64,000 bases of DNA from Lysobacteraceae bacterium (GCA_026005075.1 BPKJ01000002.1:1-64000); one strand, 5' to 3'. Positions 40,272-50,114 are shown, counted from the stretch's first letter. Notes: a model not told the origin generated them from the sequence alone. Translations and numbers: made by a program.

Positions 40272-40619
40272 ATGCCCGCCGTCCCCACGACCGTGGCCCT
40301 CCTGGTCCTCAGCAACGTGTTCATGACCTTCGCCTGGTATGCGCATCTGAAGGAGCTGGCGCACAAGCCGTGGATCGTCGCCGCACTGGTGAGCTGGGGC
40401 ATCGCCCTGTTCGAGTACCTGCTGCAGGTGCCGGCCAACCGGATCGGGCACGAGGTGCTCAGCGTCGGCCAGCTCAAGCTGCTGCAGGAGGTGATCACGC
40501 TGTCCGTGTTCGTGCCCTTCGCGGTCTTCTACCTGCGTGAACCGCTCAAGCTCGACTACCTCTGGGCCGGACTGTGCCTGCTCGGCGCGGTCTACTTCGC
40601 GTTCCGCGACAAGCTGTAG
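40272..40619 (+). CDS. DMT-family small membrane protein (DUF486)
   Basis: 115 residues with four hydrophobic helices and the family pattern FMTFAWYAHLK, LFEYLLQVPANRIG and YLREPLKLDYLWAGLCL. Members resemble half-size drug/metabolite transporters and may act as dimers; transport has not been shown. ATG 40272 is preferred to an upstream GTG at 40263. Divergent from the OmpR-family regulator. Confidence 0.82.
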   Translation: MPAVPTTVALLVLSNVFMTFAWYAHLKELAHKPWIVAALVSWGIALFEYLLQVPANRIGHEVLSVGQLKLLQEVITLSVFVPFAVFYLREPLKLDYLWAGLCLLGAVYFAFRDKL

Positions 40620-40643
40620 GGGCCCGCGCGCGGCGTCGGCGGA

Positions 40644-41513
40644 TCAGGTCGGGCGCGCCGCGTTGCGCAGGGCGGTGACCAGGACGCCGGCGAGCACCAT
40701 CGTGCCGCCGATGACCAGACGCAGCCCCGGGCGGTCGTTCCAGACCACGATGCCGAGGGCGACCGCCACCAGCGGGGTGAGCAGCAGGTAGGGCGTGATC
40801 CGCGAGACCGGGTGCCGCCGCACCAGCACGAAGAACAGGCTGTGGCACAGCACCGAGGCGATCAGCGCGGAATAGGCGATGCCCAGCCACGCCCGTCCTC
40901 CCGCCGCGGCGAGGTGGGGCCAGGGGGCGCCTTCCAGCAGCAGGCTGGCCAGGACCAGCACCGGCAGGCCTGCCAGCGCGCTCCATGCCTGCAGCGAGAA
41001 GGGGTGCAGGCCGGCCAGCCCGCGCATGAGCACCGTGCCGAGCGCAAGGCAGAACGCCGAGGCCAGCATCATGCAAAGGGCCAGCGGGGCATCGACGACC
41101 GCCGGATCGAGGCCGAGCACCAGCACCCCCGCGAAACTGGTGGCGATGGCGGCCGAACGCCGCCAGCCGATCCGTTCGCCCAGCAGCAAAACGGAAAGGA
41201 GCACGGTCAGCGGCACGTAGGTCTGCATCACGATCGCTGGCGAGGAGATGTCCCCGGCCATCCGCAGGGCCCAGAAGGCAAGACCGAAGTGCAGCGCGCC
41301 GTTGAGCTGCGCCACCGCGATCAGCCGCGGCCACTGACCGCGTGGCGGCGGGCGCAGCCAGGGCAGCATCAGCAGCCCGACCAGGGCCAGTCGCAGGCTG
41401 GTGAAGAGGAGTGCGGGAAGCTCGGTCAGCGCCAGCGCCGAGGCGAGGAAGTTCCCGCCCCAGCCGAGGCAGATCAGGCCGATCAGCGCAAGCTCGCCCG
41501 GGCGCAGACGCAC
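40644..41513 (-). CDS. EamA/DMT-family transporter
   Basis: 289 residues with ten predicted helices in two EamA repeats (first starting LALIGLICLGWGGNFLAS, second near LALCMMLASAFCLALGTVL). Family members export amino acids or metabolites; no substrate can be given. It is 18 bases from the stop of purC and on the same strand. Confidence 0.87.
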   Translation of the reverse strand: MRLRPGELALIGLICLGWGGNFLASALALTELPALLFTSLRLALVGLLMLPWLRPPPRGQWPRLIAVAQLNGALHFGLAFWALRMAGDISSPAIVMQTYVPLTVLLSVLLLGERIGWRRSAAIATSFAGVLVLGLDPAVVDAPLALCMMLASAFCLALGTVLMRGLAGLHPFSLQAWSALAGLPVLVLASLLLEGAPWPHLAAAGGRAWLGIAYSALIASVLCHSLFFVLVRRHPVSRITPYLLLTPLVAVALGIVVWNDRPGLRLVIGGTMVLAGVLVTALRNAARPT

Positions 41514-41531
41514 CGCCGCCGGATCCGCGCC

Positions 41532-42434
41532 CTACGCGCCGTCCGCATCGATGCCCGCAAGCCGGCGCAGGGCCTCGGCGTAGCGCTGCCGGGTGCCCTC
41601 GATGACCTCGGCCGGCAGACGCGGGCCCGGCGCGGTCTTGTCCCAGTCCAGGGTTTCGAGGTAGTCGCGCACGAACTGCTTGTCGAAGCTGGGCGGACTG
41701 ATGCCTTCCCGGTACTGGTCGGCGGGCCAGAAACGCGAGGAATCGGGGGTCAGCATCTCGTCCATCACCACCAGCCTGCCGTCCGCATCGAGGCCGAACT
41801 CGAACTTGGTGTCGGCGATGAGGATGCCGCGCTCGGCGGCGTAGGCGGCCGCGTGGCGGTAGATCTGCAGGCTGACGCTGCGCACCTGTTCCGCCAGGGG
41901 GCCCCCGATGGCGGCCACCACCGCATCGAAGGCGACGTTCTGGTCGTGGTCCCCCACCGCCGCCTTGGTGCTGGGGGTGAAGATCGGCTCGGGGAGCTGC
42001 GCGGCCTGCGCAAGGCCGGGCGGAAGCCGGATGCCGCAGACCGAGCCGCTGCGCTGGTAGTCCTTCCAGCCCGAGCCGATCAGGTAGCCGCGCACGATGG
42101 CCTCGACCGGCAGCGGCGTAAGGTGCCGGACCACCACCGAGCGCTCGAGGTAGGGTGCAGGGTCCACCCCTTGCGGCAGGAAGCCGGCCACCGGCTCGCC
42201 GGTGAGATGGTTGTCGACCAGATGCCGGGTGCGCCCGAACCAGAAGTTGGAGATCCGGCAGAGCATCTCGCCCTTGCCCGGGATCGGGTCCGGCAGGACC
42301 ACGTCGAAGGCGGAGAGCCGGTCGGTGGCGACCATCAGCAGCCGGTCCCCGGGCAGCGTGTAGACGTCGCGCACCTTGCCCCGGTGGAGCAGGGCAAGAC
42401 CAGGCAGGTCGGAGGTATGCAGGCAGGTGGACAT
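41532..42434 (-). CDS. purC: SAICAR synthetase
   Basis: 300-residue enzyme of purine synthesis joining CAIR and aspartate with ATP. Blocks: [27 protein letters not shown] split around the ATP-binding start, [27 protein letters not shown], and [17 protein letters not shown]. The long single-domain form (about 300 residues) is typical of proteobacteria with this variant. ATG 42434 is chosen over TTG 42440. Confidence 0.95.
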   Translation of the reverse strand: MSTCLHTSDLPGLALLHRGKVRDVYTLPGDRLLMVATDRLSAFDVVLPDPIPGKGEMLCRISNFWFGRTRHLVDNHLTGEPVAGFLPQGVDPAPYLERSVVVRHLTPLPVEAIVRGYLIGSGWKDYQRSGSVCGIRLPPGLAQAAQLPEPIFTPSTKAAVGDHDQNVAFDAVVAAIGGPLAEQVRSVSLQIYRHAAAYAAERGILIADTKFEFGLDADGRLVVMDEMLTPDSSRFWPADQYREGISPPSFDKQFVRDYLETLDWDKTAPGPRLPAEVIEGTRQRYAEALRRLAGIDADGA

Positions 42435-42502
42435 GGCCAAAGCGCCGCTGGGAGGCCGGCATTGTACAGGCCGGGGGCGGGTGGCTTGCTATCCTTGTGC
42501 GC

Positions 42503-42859
42503 ATGAGAACCTTCCTCGCCAGCCTCCTCGTCCTGGGCTTGCTCAGCGCCTGCGGCGGACCGCCTCCCGGCGGTGCCACCGCGGGCCCGACGGCCACCGC
42601 CGAAGCGCCGGCCCGGGCCGGGATGTGCGTGGCCTGCCACGGCATCGACGGCCGCTCCACCCAGCCGGGCACGCCCCATCTCGCCGGCCAGGATGCGCTC
42701 TACCTGCGCGAGTCGCTGCGCCGCTACCGCAGCGGCGAGCGTCGCCATGCCGCGATGCAGGCCATCGCGGGAGGTCTGGACGAGGCCGACATCGAGGCGC
42801 TGGCGCGCTACTACGCCCAGCTTCCGGCAGCCGGCGGATCGGCCGCGGGGGCGCCGTGA
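42503..42859 (+). CDS. Class I cytochrome c, lipoprotein-type
   Basis: 118 residues. Lipobox LLSAC (Cys17) indicates lipid anchoring. The heme-binding motif is CVACH (residues about 45-49), with MQAIAGGL supplying the probable axial methionine. It should be a periplasmic electron carrier for an oxidase or dehydrogenase not in this window. GTG 42497 is an alternative start. Its end overlaps the J-domain gene (GTGA). Confidence 0.87.
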   Translation: MRTFLASLLVLGLLSACGGPPPGGATAGPTATAEAPARAGMCVACHGIDGRSTQPGTPHLAGQDALYLRESLRRYRSGERRHAAMQAIAGGLDEADIEALARYYAQLPAAGGSAAGAP

Positions 42860-43236
42860 GGGTCTACGGCAAGGTGCTGGGTGCGCTCCTGGGCTGGGTC
42901 CTGCTGCGCCATCCCGCGGGCTTGGTGCTGGGCGCCCTGCTCGGCCATGCCTTCGACGCCGGCTGGCTGGGCGGGCGCCGGGCCGGCGGCGCCGCGAGCG
43001 GTCCACGCGCGGCGGAAGCCTCGGACCTCGCCGCCGCCCGCCGCGTGCTCGGGGTCGCCGAAGACGCCAGCGACGAGGAGGTCGAGCGCGCCTTCCGCAA
43101 GCGCATCTCCGAGTACCACCCGGACAAGGTCGCCGGGGCGGCGGAGGAGATCCGCACCCTCGCCGAGACCCGGGCCCGGGAGATCAACCGCGCCTACGAG
43201 ACCCTGCTGGCCGCACGCCGCACGCCGCGGCGCTGA
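42856..43236 (+). CDS. J-domain protein with N-terminal membrane segment
   Basis: 126 residues starting with GTG. A hydrophobic segment ([20 protein letters not shown]) is followed by a short linker and a C-terminal J domain ([19 protein letters not shown] ... YHPDKV with the HPD motif). This resembles the ends of DjlA without the central TerB-like domain. It probably stimulates DnaK at the membrane. The GTG overlaps the cytochrome stop. Confidence 0.8.
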   Translation: MRVYGKVLGALLGWVLLRHPAGLVLGALLGHAFDAGWLGGRRAGGAASGPRAAEASDLAAARRVLGVAEDASDEEVERAFRKRISEYHPDKVAGAAEEIRTLAETRAREINRAYETLLAARRTPRR

Positions 43237-43277
43237 GCCCCCGCACGCCCTCGCCCCACGCCCGCCCGGAGAACACC

Positions 43278-43961
43278 ATGCTCGATCCGATCATCGCGCC
43301 GTCCATCCTCTCCGCCGATTTCGCCCGCCTTGGCGAGGAGGTCGATGCGGTGCTCGCCGCCGGCGCGGACTGGATCCACTTCGATGTCATGGACAACCAT
43401 TACGTGCCCAACCTGACCATCGGGCCGATGGTGTGCGAGGCCTTGCGCAGGCACGGGGTGGACGCACCCATCGACGTGCACCTGATGGTCAAGCCGGTCG
43501 ACCGCATCGTGCCGGACTTCGCGCGCGCCGGTGCCTCACTGATCAGCTTCCACCCCGAGGCCAGCGAGCACGTTCACCGCACCGTGCAGCTGATCCGCAG
43601 CCACGGCTGCCAGGCCGGGCTGGTGCTCAACCCGGCCACGCCCATCGAGGTGCTGGACTGGGTGCTGGAGGACCTCGACCTGGTGCTGCTGATGTCGGTC
43701 AATCCCGGATTCGGCGGGCAGGCCTTCATCCCCTCGGCGCTGGAGAAGCTACGGCGCGTGCGCGAGCGCATCGACCGCAGCGGCCGTCCGGTCCGGCTCG
43801 AGATCGACGGCGGGGTGAAGGTGGAGAACATCGCCGCCATTGCGCAGGCCGGGGCCGACACCTTCGTCGCCGGTTCGGCGATCTTCGGCGCGCCGGACTA
43901 CGGCGAGGTGATCGCGCGGATGCGCGGGGCCATCGTCGAGGGGCGGAGCCGGCGGGCCTGA
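43278..43961 (+). CDS. rpe: Ribulose-phosphate 3-epimerase
   Basis: 227-residue TIM barrel interconverting ribulose-5-P and xylulose-5-P. Motifs: [56 protein letters not shown] and [21 protein letters not shown] precedes the ATG. The final 213 bases are overlapped by the open frame of the convergent sortase gene. Confidence 0.97.
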   Translation: MLDPIIAPSILSADFARLGEEVDAVLAAGADWIHFDVMDNHYVPNLTIGPMVCEALRRHGVDAPIDVHLMVKPVDRIVPDFARAGASLISFHPEASEHVHRTVQLIRSHGCQAGLVLNPATPIEVLDWVLEDLDLVLLMSVNPGFGGQAFIPSALEKLRRVRERIDRSGRPVRLEIDGGVKVENIAAIAQAGADTFVAGSAIFGAPDYGEVIARMRGAIVEGRSRRA

Positions 43962-44546
43962 ACCGTCCCCGGGTGCGAGGGCCTGCAGGCGGACCAGGTA
44001 GCGCTGCGCTCCGCCGGCCTGCACCGCGTCGAACGGCCAGCAGGTCACCAGCACCAGCTCGTCGAGGTCCTCGCGCAGCGCGATCCGTTCCGTGCGTGCA
44101 TCGGCGATGCGCCGCTCGACCACCTGGAACCGCGTAAGGCCGGCACGGCTCACGAGTTCGACCCGGTCGCCATCGACGAGATGGCGCAGCCAGGCGAAAT
44201 GGGTGTCGCGGTGGCCACTGAGCAGGGTGCGGCCGTGCTCGCCGGGTGCGGCGCTGGCCGGCGCCCAGCCCGGGCCGAAGGCGAGCACCCGGCCGCTGTC
44301 CCCGGCCAGCACCACCTGCTCGATGCCGAGGCGTGGCATGCGCAGGAGGGCGACCGGATGGGTATCGGCCCAGGGCCAGGGCCGGGCCCTGGCCTCGCCG
44401 GCCAGCGATCGCTCCAGCGCGTGGCGGAGCAGGAACTGGGCGAGGCCCGCCTTGAGGTGGATCCAGCCCGCTGCGGCGAGGAGCCAGGCCGCGGCGGCAA
44501 GCAGCGTCACCGCCAGCGCCCGGCGCGCATGCAGCCGGGGGCTCAT
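43749..44546 (-). CDS. Class GN sortase (proteobacterial dedicated sortase)
   Basis: Cysteine transpeptidase of Gram-negative bacteria. The N-terminal membrane helix is [19 protein letters not shown]. The catalytic blocks are [10 protein letters not shown] (His) and [11 protein letters not shown] (Cys), and the active-site Arg is probably in AQRYLVRL. The enzyme domain ends near residue 192 (about 43,970); the open frame runs on for some 70 residues antisense to rpe, giving 265 in all, longer than the family. It is encoded next to its VIT/VWA target and the PdsR/PdsS pair. Start ATG 44546 overlaps the small gene upstream. Confidence 0.88.
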   Translation of the reverse strand: MSPRLHARRALAVTLLAAAAWLLAAAGWIHLKAGLAQFLLRHALERSLAGEARARPWPWADTHPVALLRMPRLGIEQVVLAGDSGRVLAFGPGWAPASAAPGEHGRTLLSGHRDTHFAWLRHLVDGDRVELVSRAGLTRFQVVERRIADARTERIALREDLDELVLVTCWPFDAVQAGGAQRYLVRLQALAPGDGSGPPAPPLDDGPAHPRDHLAVVRRAEDRRTGDEGVGPGLRNGGDVLHLHPAVDLEPDRTAAAVDALAHAP

Positions 44547-44728
44547 GCGGCCTTTCCCGGTGCCGGTGCCTGCCCGGCCGGCGGCGTGGTCGGTGCCGGG
44601 CCGGCCAGGGCCTCGGGGTCGTGAAACCCCATCCGGCGCAGGGCGCGCAGGAGTGCTTCGTGCTGCTGCCCTGCATTGGGGGCGGGCGCGGGCCGGGGCG
44701 GGGGAAGGGTGTCGAGGATCAGGACCAT
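44543..44728 (-). CDS. Small protein of unknown function in the sortase operon
   Basis: 61 residues, Pro/Ala-rich at both ends, with a short amphipathic helix in the middle (HEALLRALRRMGFHDPEAL). No signal peptide and no family recognised. It lies two bases after the target-gene stop and overlaps the sortase ATG, so it is positioned as a translated operon member. The overlap, not homology, is the main support. Confidence 0.45.
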   Translation of the reverse strand: MVLILDTLPPPRPAPAPNAGQQHEALLRALRRMGFHDPEALAGPAPTTPPAGQAPAPGKAA

Positions 44729-44730
44729 GG

Positions 44731-46735
44731 TCAGGCTCCTTGGCGGGGCGGCTGCGCGGTGGGTCGGGGGCCGGGCGAGGGAGGCGCGAGCAGGGCTGCG
44801 CCGATCAGCAGCAGCGCGAGCGCGGCGCCGAACAGGCTGCGGGCCGGGGTCGCGGTGCGGGCCATGCCGAGGCTGCCCGCCGGCGGTTCGTGCATGACCG
44901 CGGTCGGCACCATGGCGGCATCGGCGGGCCGCGCCGCATGGGTCTCCACCGCCACCAGGCTCGTGTAGCGGCTGACCAGGCGATGGCGCAGGGCCAGTTC
45001 GAGGCTCTCGCGGCGGACACGGTCGGGGTCGGCGCCGTGGCGCAGCGCATCCTGCAGGGCGCGCAGGCGGGCGGCGGCCCAGGCCCGCCCGACCCCCGCC
45101 AGCCGGCGATGCCCGCCGGGCTCGAGCGCGATCCGCTCCTGCCAGGCTCCGCCAGCGGTGGTGCCGCGCAGCTGCACGACGCCGGTTCCTCGGTCGAGCC
45201 GCGCCAGCAGCTGCAGGGGTTCACCGGCGTAGAGGTCGGGCAGCCGTTCGGGATACGCCTCGGCAGCCACCGGCCAGATCACCTCGAGGTCCTGCAGCAG
45301 CGGCCGGTCGATGCGCTCGAGCAGGCCGCGCACTCCGGACTCGACCTCGTCGAGGCTGCGGATCATGGCGAAGCTGCCCCGCCCGACCTCGGCCGCTCGA
45401 CGGATGAAATGGGCATTGGGCGCGCTGCCGATCCCGACCGGGAACAGGCGGGCCGCGCCAAGCCCGGACTCGATGCGGTCCAGCAGCGCCTGCTCCTGAT
45501 CGATGGCCGCGTCGGTGAGCAGCACCACCTGCCGCAGGTATCCGGGCGCGACGGGGCCTGCCAGCGCCGCATCCAGGGCGGGACCGATCTCGGTGCCGCC
45601 TTCGGCCCGCAGCAGCCCCAGCCATTGCCGGGCCTGCAGCAGGGGCCCGGGAAGCGCGGCAACCGGGCCCGGGAAGAGCGACTCGGGGGCATCGCTGAAG
45701 CGGATCAGGTTGAAGCGGTCCTGCGGCCGCAGGCGGGCCAGGGTGGCCTCCAGGGCTGCTGCCGCCTGCTGCAGCGAGGCGCCCTCCATCGACCCCGAGG
45801 TGTCGACGACCAGGATCAGCTCGCGCGGCACCGGTGCCGGCGGCTGGGCCGGCGGAACGAGCAGGAGCAGGGCGTAGGTCTCGCCCTCGATCTCCTCGGT
45901 GAACATCGCGCCCTGCGGGCGCGACGAGGGCTGCGGACGCCAGCGCAGCACGAAGTCGCGGTCCCCCGGTTCCACCGCACGCGCGAGCTGCACGCGAAAC
46001 ACTCTCGCCCTCGCGCTGGACGACGATCGGATGGCTGGGGCTCGTCACCTCCTCGAGCGGCAGGCCGGGCACGAGCTCGGCCGCGAGGCTGAAGCCGGCG
46101 GCGATGCCGGCCGCCGCGGTCGCCGTGGCCGGGGCGGCATCGCCGGCCGCGCTGTCGGGCGAGCGGTAGCGGGGCGTGAGGGTCTGCGGCAGGTCGATGG
46201 AGAAGGTGCCGTCGCGGTAATCGACCTGCTGCCAGAAGCCGACCTGAACCTCGACCGCCTCGCCGGGGCCAATGTTGGCGAGGGCGGTCTGGAACAGGTT
46301 GGGACGGTGCTGGGCGACCAGCGCCGCGCGGCGCCCTTCCGCCGCCGCCCTGCGGTAGGTCTGGCTGGCCTGGGTGCGCGCCTCGATCCGGCCCTCGATC
46401 CGGCGCTCGCCGATGCGCACCTCCAGCGTGTCCACCGCGGCCTCGGCCGGCAGGGGCAGGAGGTAGCGCGCTTCCAGCCAGACGCTGGCCTCGTTCTGGT
46501 AGCGCTGGGTGATCTCGACCCGGGCGAGCAGGCCCACGACCCGGAGCCGGATGTCGGTCTCGAGCGCAAGGGCGGGGCGCCAGGCGCCGTCGGCCTCGCG
46601 AAGTTCGAGGCCGCCTTGGTCGGCCTGGGCGGTCCAGCACAGCAGCCAGCCGGCGAGGGCCAGCAGCGGCCTGTGCCTGCGCAGCCTTCCGGCGTGCAGG
46701 CGGGGTTTGCGGGTGATGCGCTCGGGCTGCCTCAT
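44731..46735 (-). CDS. Sortase-target protein with VIT and VWA domains, frameshifted
   Basis: About 668 residues in two frames. Start ATG 46735 gives a signal peptide (LLALAGWLLCWTAQA), then a VIT domain (RLRVVGLLARVEITQRYQN). At about 45,996-46,005 the frame breaks within the QREGES segment and resumes as FRVQLARAVEP in the next frame. A VWA domain with MIDAS LVVDTSGSMEG follows, and the tail is MARTATPA, a hydrophobic helix and a basic end. The TATPA tail is the sorting signal for the neighbouring class GN sortase. One extra base is the simplest cause of the break. Confidence 0.85.
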
Positions 46736-46889
46736 CGTCGGCTCCTGTCGCTGGGGGGCAGGACCAGTAGGCGCGCCGTGTCGGGCGGCGGGCGGAAGGG
46801 AGCGCGGCCTTTTCCGGGCAGGATGTGGCAGAACGCGGGCAGCCCGGTCCGAGGTTCAAGTTTCCGTCCTTGCGGCCGATACCCCGGCC

Positions 46890-47189
46890 ATGAGCAGCAT
46901 CGCTTCCATTGCGCTCTCCGGCCTTGCGGTCGCCCAGCAGAGGCTGTCCGCGGCGGCCCACAACATCGCCAACGCCGCCACGCCCGACTACCAGCGGGTG
47001 CGGGTGGAATCGGTGGCCGGGCCGTCGGGGGTCCATGCGGTGGTTCGCCGCGAGGCCGAGGCAGCGCCGGGGCTGCACATCGAGGACGCCCTCGAGGCCA
47101 AGGCGGCCGCTCAGGCCTTCAGGGCGAACCTGCTGGTGCTGCGCGCCGAGGACCGCATGCTGGGCAGCCTGCTCGACGTGCTGGCCTGA
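46890..47189 (+). CDS. Orphan flagellar-rod-like protein (FlgB/FlgC N-terminal motif)
   Basis: 99 residues. The first 35 carry the flagellar basal-body rod signature (ASIALSGLAVAQQRLSAAAH followed by NIANAATPDYQ). The C-terminal helix (AFRANLLVLRAEDRMLGSLL) resembles the paired helix of rod proteins. No other flagellar gene lies in the window. It stands between the sortase target and PdsR, transcribed towards PdsR. It may be an axial-structure relic or a secreted helical oligomer; function is not known. Confidence 0.75.
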   Translation: MSSIASIALSGLAVAQQRLSAAAHNIANAATPDYQRVRVESVAGPSGVHAVVRREAEAAPGLHIEDALEAKAAAQAFRANLLVLRAEDRMLGSLLDVLA

Positions 47190-47249
47190 TCCGCGTGGCT
47201 TCGTGTCCGCCTTGCCGCGCGGCGGCGGGCCTGCCTATGCTGGCCGGCC

Positions 47250-47939
47250 ATGAGCCGCATCATCGCCATCGTCGAGGACGAGCCCGATCTCCGCGCCAAC
47301 TACGAGGACGCGTTGCGCCGCTACGGCTATGAGGTGTGCGGCTACGCCGACCGCGCGACGGCGATGCAGGCGTTCGCGCTGAGGCTTCCCGACCTCGTCA
47401 TCATCGACGTGGGCCTGGGTGACGAGCCGGAAGGCGGTTTCGAACTCTGCCGGCACCTGCGCGCGCGCTCGCCGGCCCTGCCGATCCTGTTCCTGACCGC
47501 GCGCGACTCCGACCTCGACGTGATCTCCGGGCTGCGACTCGGGGCCGACGACTACCTCGGCAAGGCCACCAGCCTGCCGCAGCTCACTGCGCGCGTCGCG
47601 GCGCTGTTCCGCCGCATCGACGTGCAGCGGCAGCCCGGACCGCGCGAACAGGTGATCTCCCTGCGCGGCCTGCGGCTGGAGGTCGAGCGTCTGCGCGTGA
47701 CCTGGAACGGCACCGAGGTTCCTCTCACCCTGACCGAGTTCTGGATGGTGCATGCGCTGGTTCGTCATCCCGGCCACGTGCGCTCGCGAGGTCAGCTCAT
47801 GCGCGAGGCGGAGATCGAGGTCGATGACGCGACGGTGACCAGCCATATCAAGCGGATCCGACGCAAGTTCGAGGCGGTCGACCCGGCCTTTGCCGAGATC
47901 GACACCGTCCATGGCGCGGGCTACCGCTGGCGCCCCTGA
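47250..47939 (+). CDS. pdsR: Response regulator of the dedicated sortase system (PdsR)
   Basis: 229 residues: receiver with Asp53 (LVIIDVGLGDEPEGG), Thr in LTARDS, and a winged helix (LTLTEFWMVHALVRHPGHVRSRG). The conserved Lys is followed by Ala-Thr instead of the usual Pro (DDYLGKATSL). It lies 12 bases before the PdsS kinase gene. The pair is known to accompany class GN sortases and their targets. Confidence 0.85.
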   Translation: MSRIIAIVEDEPDLRANYEDALRRYGYEVCGYADRATAMQAFALRLPDLVIIDVGLGDEPEGGFELCRHLRARSPALPILFLTARDSDLDVISGLRLGADDYLGKATSLPQLTARVAALFRRIDVQRQPGPREQVISLRGLRLEVERLRVTWNGTEVPLTLTEFWMVHALVRHPGHVRSRGQLMREAEIEVDDATVTSHIKRIRRKFEAVDPAFAEIDTVHGAGYRWRP

Positions 47940-47951
47940 GCGGGCAGAACC

Positions 47952-49973
47952 ATGCCGTTACGGCTCCAGCTCGCGCTGGTCTCGCTCTGCCTCCTGCTGC
48001 TCCCGCTGGGTGGGTGGCAGGTGCTGCAGCAGATGGAGCGGCTGCTGCGGGAGGGGCAGCAGGAGGTCTTGCTCGCGGTCGCCGAGGGCGTGCGGCGTGA
48101 ACTGGAGCAGCACCCGGATCGCCTGCCGCCGCCGGGGCCGCGCTGGTTCGTGCAGGCCCTGCCGAGGCAGCCGGTGCTGGACGCCGTGGATACCGAGTGG
48201 CCGGATGCCGGAGGGCGGACCTTCGAACATGCCGACGGTGCGCCCGCACTCGAGGTCCGCATCGGGCGGCACGGCGCCAGCCGCTACCTGTTCGTGAAGG
48301 TCACCGACCCCTCGCCCCGTCCCGCCGACGCCCACTGGCCGCAGGCCGGCCGGTCCGACCATCTGCAACTGCTGCTGGACGGTGCCAACGGCCCGCTGGC
48401 CATGCGGCTTGCCAACGCCGAGGACGGTGCCCTGCGGGTGACCGCGATCGACGGCGGCCCGTCCTGGCTGCGCCTGGCCGGCGCCTGGCGGAGAAGCGAG
48501 GGCGGCTACCGGGTCGAGTTGATGCTGCCCCCGGGCTGGCCGGTCGACCGGCTCGGGCTGGTCGCGGTGGACGCCGACGAGGAGGGCACGCTGCGCCGGG
48601 TGGGTCAGGTCGACGGGCGTGGCTGGACCCTGTGGGAGTACCGCGAGGACGTCGCGGACTGGCTGGCGGCGGCCCTGCCCGCCGAGGTCCGGGGTGGGCT
48701 GGTGGCCGCGCCGGGCTGGGTCTACGCGCGGGGCGGCGAGCTGCCGGTGGCGTCGGAACGGCCGCTGCCCTGGTGGCGGCAGCAGCTCTGGTACGCGCTG
48801 GCCTGGTCCGACCAGCCGGTCGATCGCCGTCTCGACGGGGAGGTGTTCGCATCGCGGCCGGAGGTGCACAGCGCCCTCGAAGGCCGGCCTGCGCATGCCT
48901 GGCGACGCGATGCCACGGCCCCGCGCCTGTTGCTGGCCAGCGCGGTGCCCCTGCGGCGTGATGGCGAGATCGTCGCTGCACTCTGGCTGCAGCGCGAACA
49001 GCAGACGCTGCTGCTCTCCGACCGTGCCGTGCAGGGGCTGCTCGGCTGGAGTCTGGGCGTGATGGCGGTGGTGGCGCTGACCCTGCTCGGCTTTGCGAGC
49101 CGGCTGGGCCTGCGCATCCGCCGTCTGCGCGATGCGGCCGAGGGCGCGCAGGGGCGGGACGGCTCGATCCGCCCGTTCGAGCCGAGTGCGGCAAGGGACG
49201 AGATCGGCGATCTCTCGCGCAGCTTTGCACGGCTGCTGAAGGACATCGCGGCCAGCCAGTCCTACCTGCGCACGCTGGCCGGCAAGCTCTCGCACGAGCT
49301 GAACACCCCGCTGGCGATTGTCCGTGGCGCGCTCGACAACATGGACGGCGCGCGGCTGGATGCGGGCACACGCGCCCTGGTCGAGCGCGCGCGGGGCGGC
49401 GCCCAGAGGCTGGCCGTCATCGTCCGTGCGATGAGCGAGGCTGGCCGGATCGAGCAGGCGATGGCCTCGGCCGAGGGCGAGACCGTCGAGCTCGGCGGGC
49501 TGCTCCGGCAATGCGCCGAAGCCTATCGCGATCTGCTCGCGCCCCGGCGGCTGGAGCTCGTCCTGCCGGCGGAGCCCTGCCCACTGCGGGTGGCGCCGGA
49601 ACTGCTGGTGCAGGCGCTCGACAAGCTGATCGACAACGCGCGCGGCTTCTGTCCGGAAAGCGGCTGGGTGCGCATCGTTCTTGAGCGCGGTGCGGACGGC
49701 GTGAACATCGTGGTCGCCAACAGCGGCCCGCCGCTCCCGGCGGCGATCCGTTCACGGCTGTTCGAGTCGCTGGTCAGCGAACGCCCGGAGCACCGGACCG
49801 AGGGCGTGCATCTCGGTCTCGGGCTCTACATCGTCCGCCTGATCTGCGAACGCCACGGCGGCAGCTGCGAGGCGCGGGATCTCGAGGGGGCGGCGGGCGT
49901 CGAGTTCGTCCTGCGGCTGCGCGGCGTGGAGGCGGGCAGGGAGCAGGTGCGGCCCTCCCGCGGCGAAGGCTGA
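47952..49973 (+). CDS. pdsS: Sensor histidine kinase of the dedicated sortase system (PdsS)
   Basis: 673 residues. A first membrane helix (LQLALVSLCLLLLPLGGW) precedes a large periplasmic sensor of about 330 residues containing a carbohydrate-binding-like region (GRSDHLQLLLDGANGPLAMR). A second helix (LLGWSLGVMAVVALTLLGFA) leads to HAMP. H-box KLSHELNTPLAIV, N-box ALDKLIDNARGFC, and the G-box region GVHLGLGLYIVRLI complete it. It probably senses an envelope or surface signal that controls the sortase locus (family inference). Confidence 0.86.
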   Translation: MPLRLQLALVSLCLLLLPLGGWQVLQQMERLLREGQQEVLLAVAEGVRRELEQHPDRLPPPGPRWFVQALPRQPVLDAVDTEWPDAGGRTFEHADGAPALEVRIGRHGASRYLFVKVTDPSPRPADAHWPQAGRSDHLQLLLDGANGPLAMRLANAEDGALRVTAIDGGPSWLRLAGAWRRSEGGYRVELMLPPGWPVDRLGLVAVDADEEGTLRRVGQVDGRGWTLWEYREDVADWLAAALPAEVRGGLVAAPGWVYARGGELPVASERPLPWWRQQLWYALAWSDQPVDRRLDGEVFASRPEVHSALEGRPAHAWRRDATAPRLLLASAVPLRRDGEIVAALWLQREQQTLLLSDRAVQGLLGWSLGVMAVVALTLLGFASRLGLRIRRLRDAAEGAQGRDGSIRPFEPSAARDEIGDLSRSFARLLKDIAASQSYLRTLAGKLSHELNTPLAIVRGALDNMDGARLDAGTRALVERARGGAQRLAVIVRAMSEAGRIEQAMASAEGETVELGGLLRQCAEAYRDLLAPRRLELVLPAEPCPLRVAPELLVQALDKLIDNARGFCPESGWVRIVLERGADGVNIVVANSGPPLPAAIRSRLFESLVSERPEHRTEGVHLGLGLYIVRLICERHGGSCEARDLEGAAGVEFVLRLRGVEAGREQVRPSRGEG

Positions 49974-50114
49974 ACCTTCGCCATCGGTGGCAAGGGACCG
50001 CTGCGGTTCATGACCTCCGGCATGGGCGTCGGTGCAAGGTCCTGTTTATGATCGCCCCTGCCCGGCGCCGACGGGGTGCCGGTCTATCCTGGAACCGATC
50101 GGGGGAACACCTGG

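Noticed and set aside
47958-49511. 517-codon minus-strand frame
   Set aside because: Antisense to pdsS, which has complete kinase motifs; no sign of coding on the other strand.
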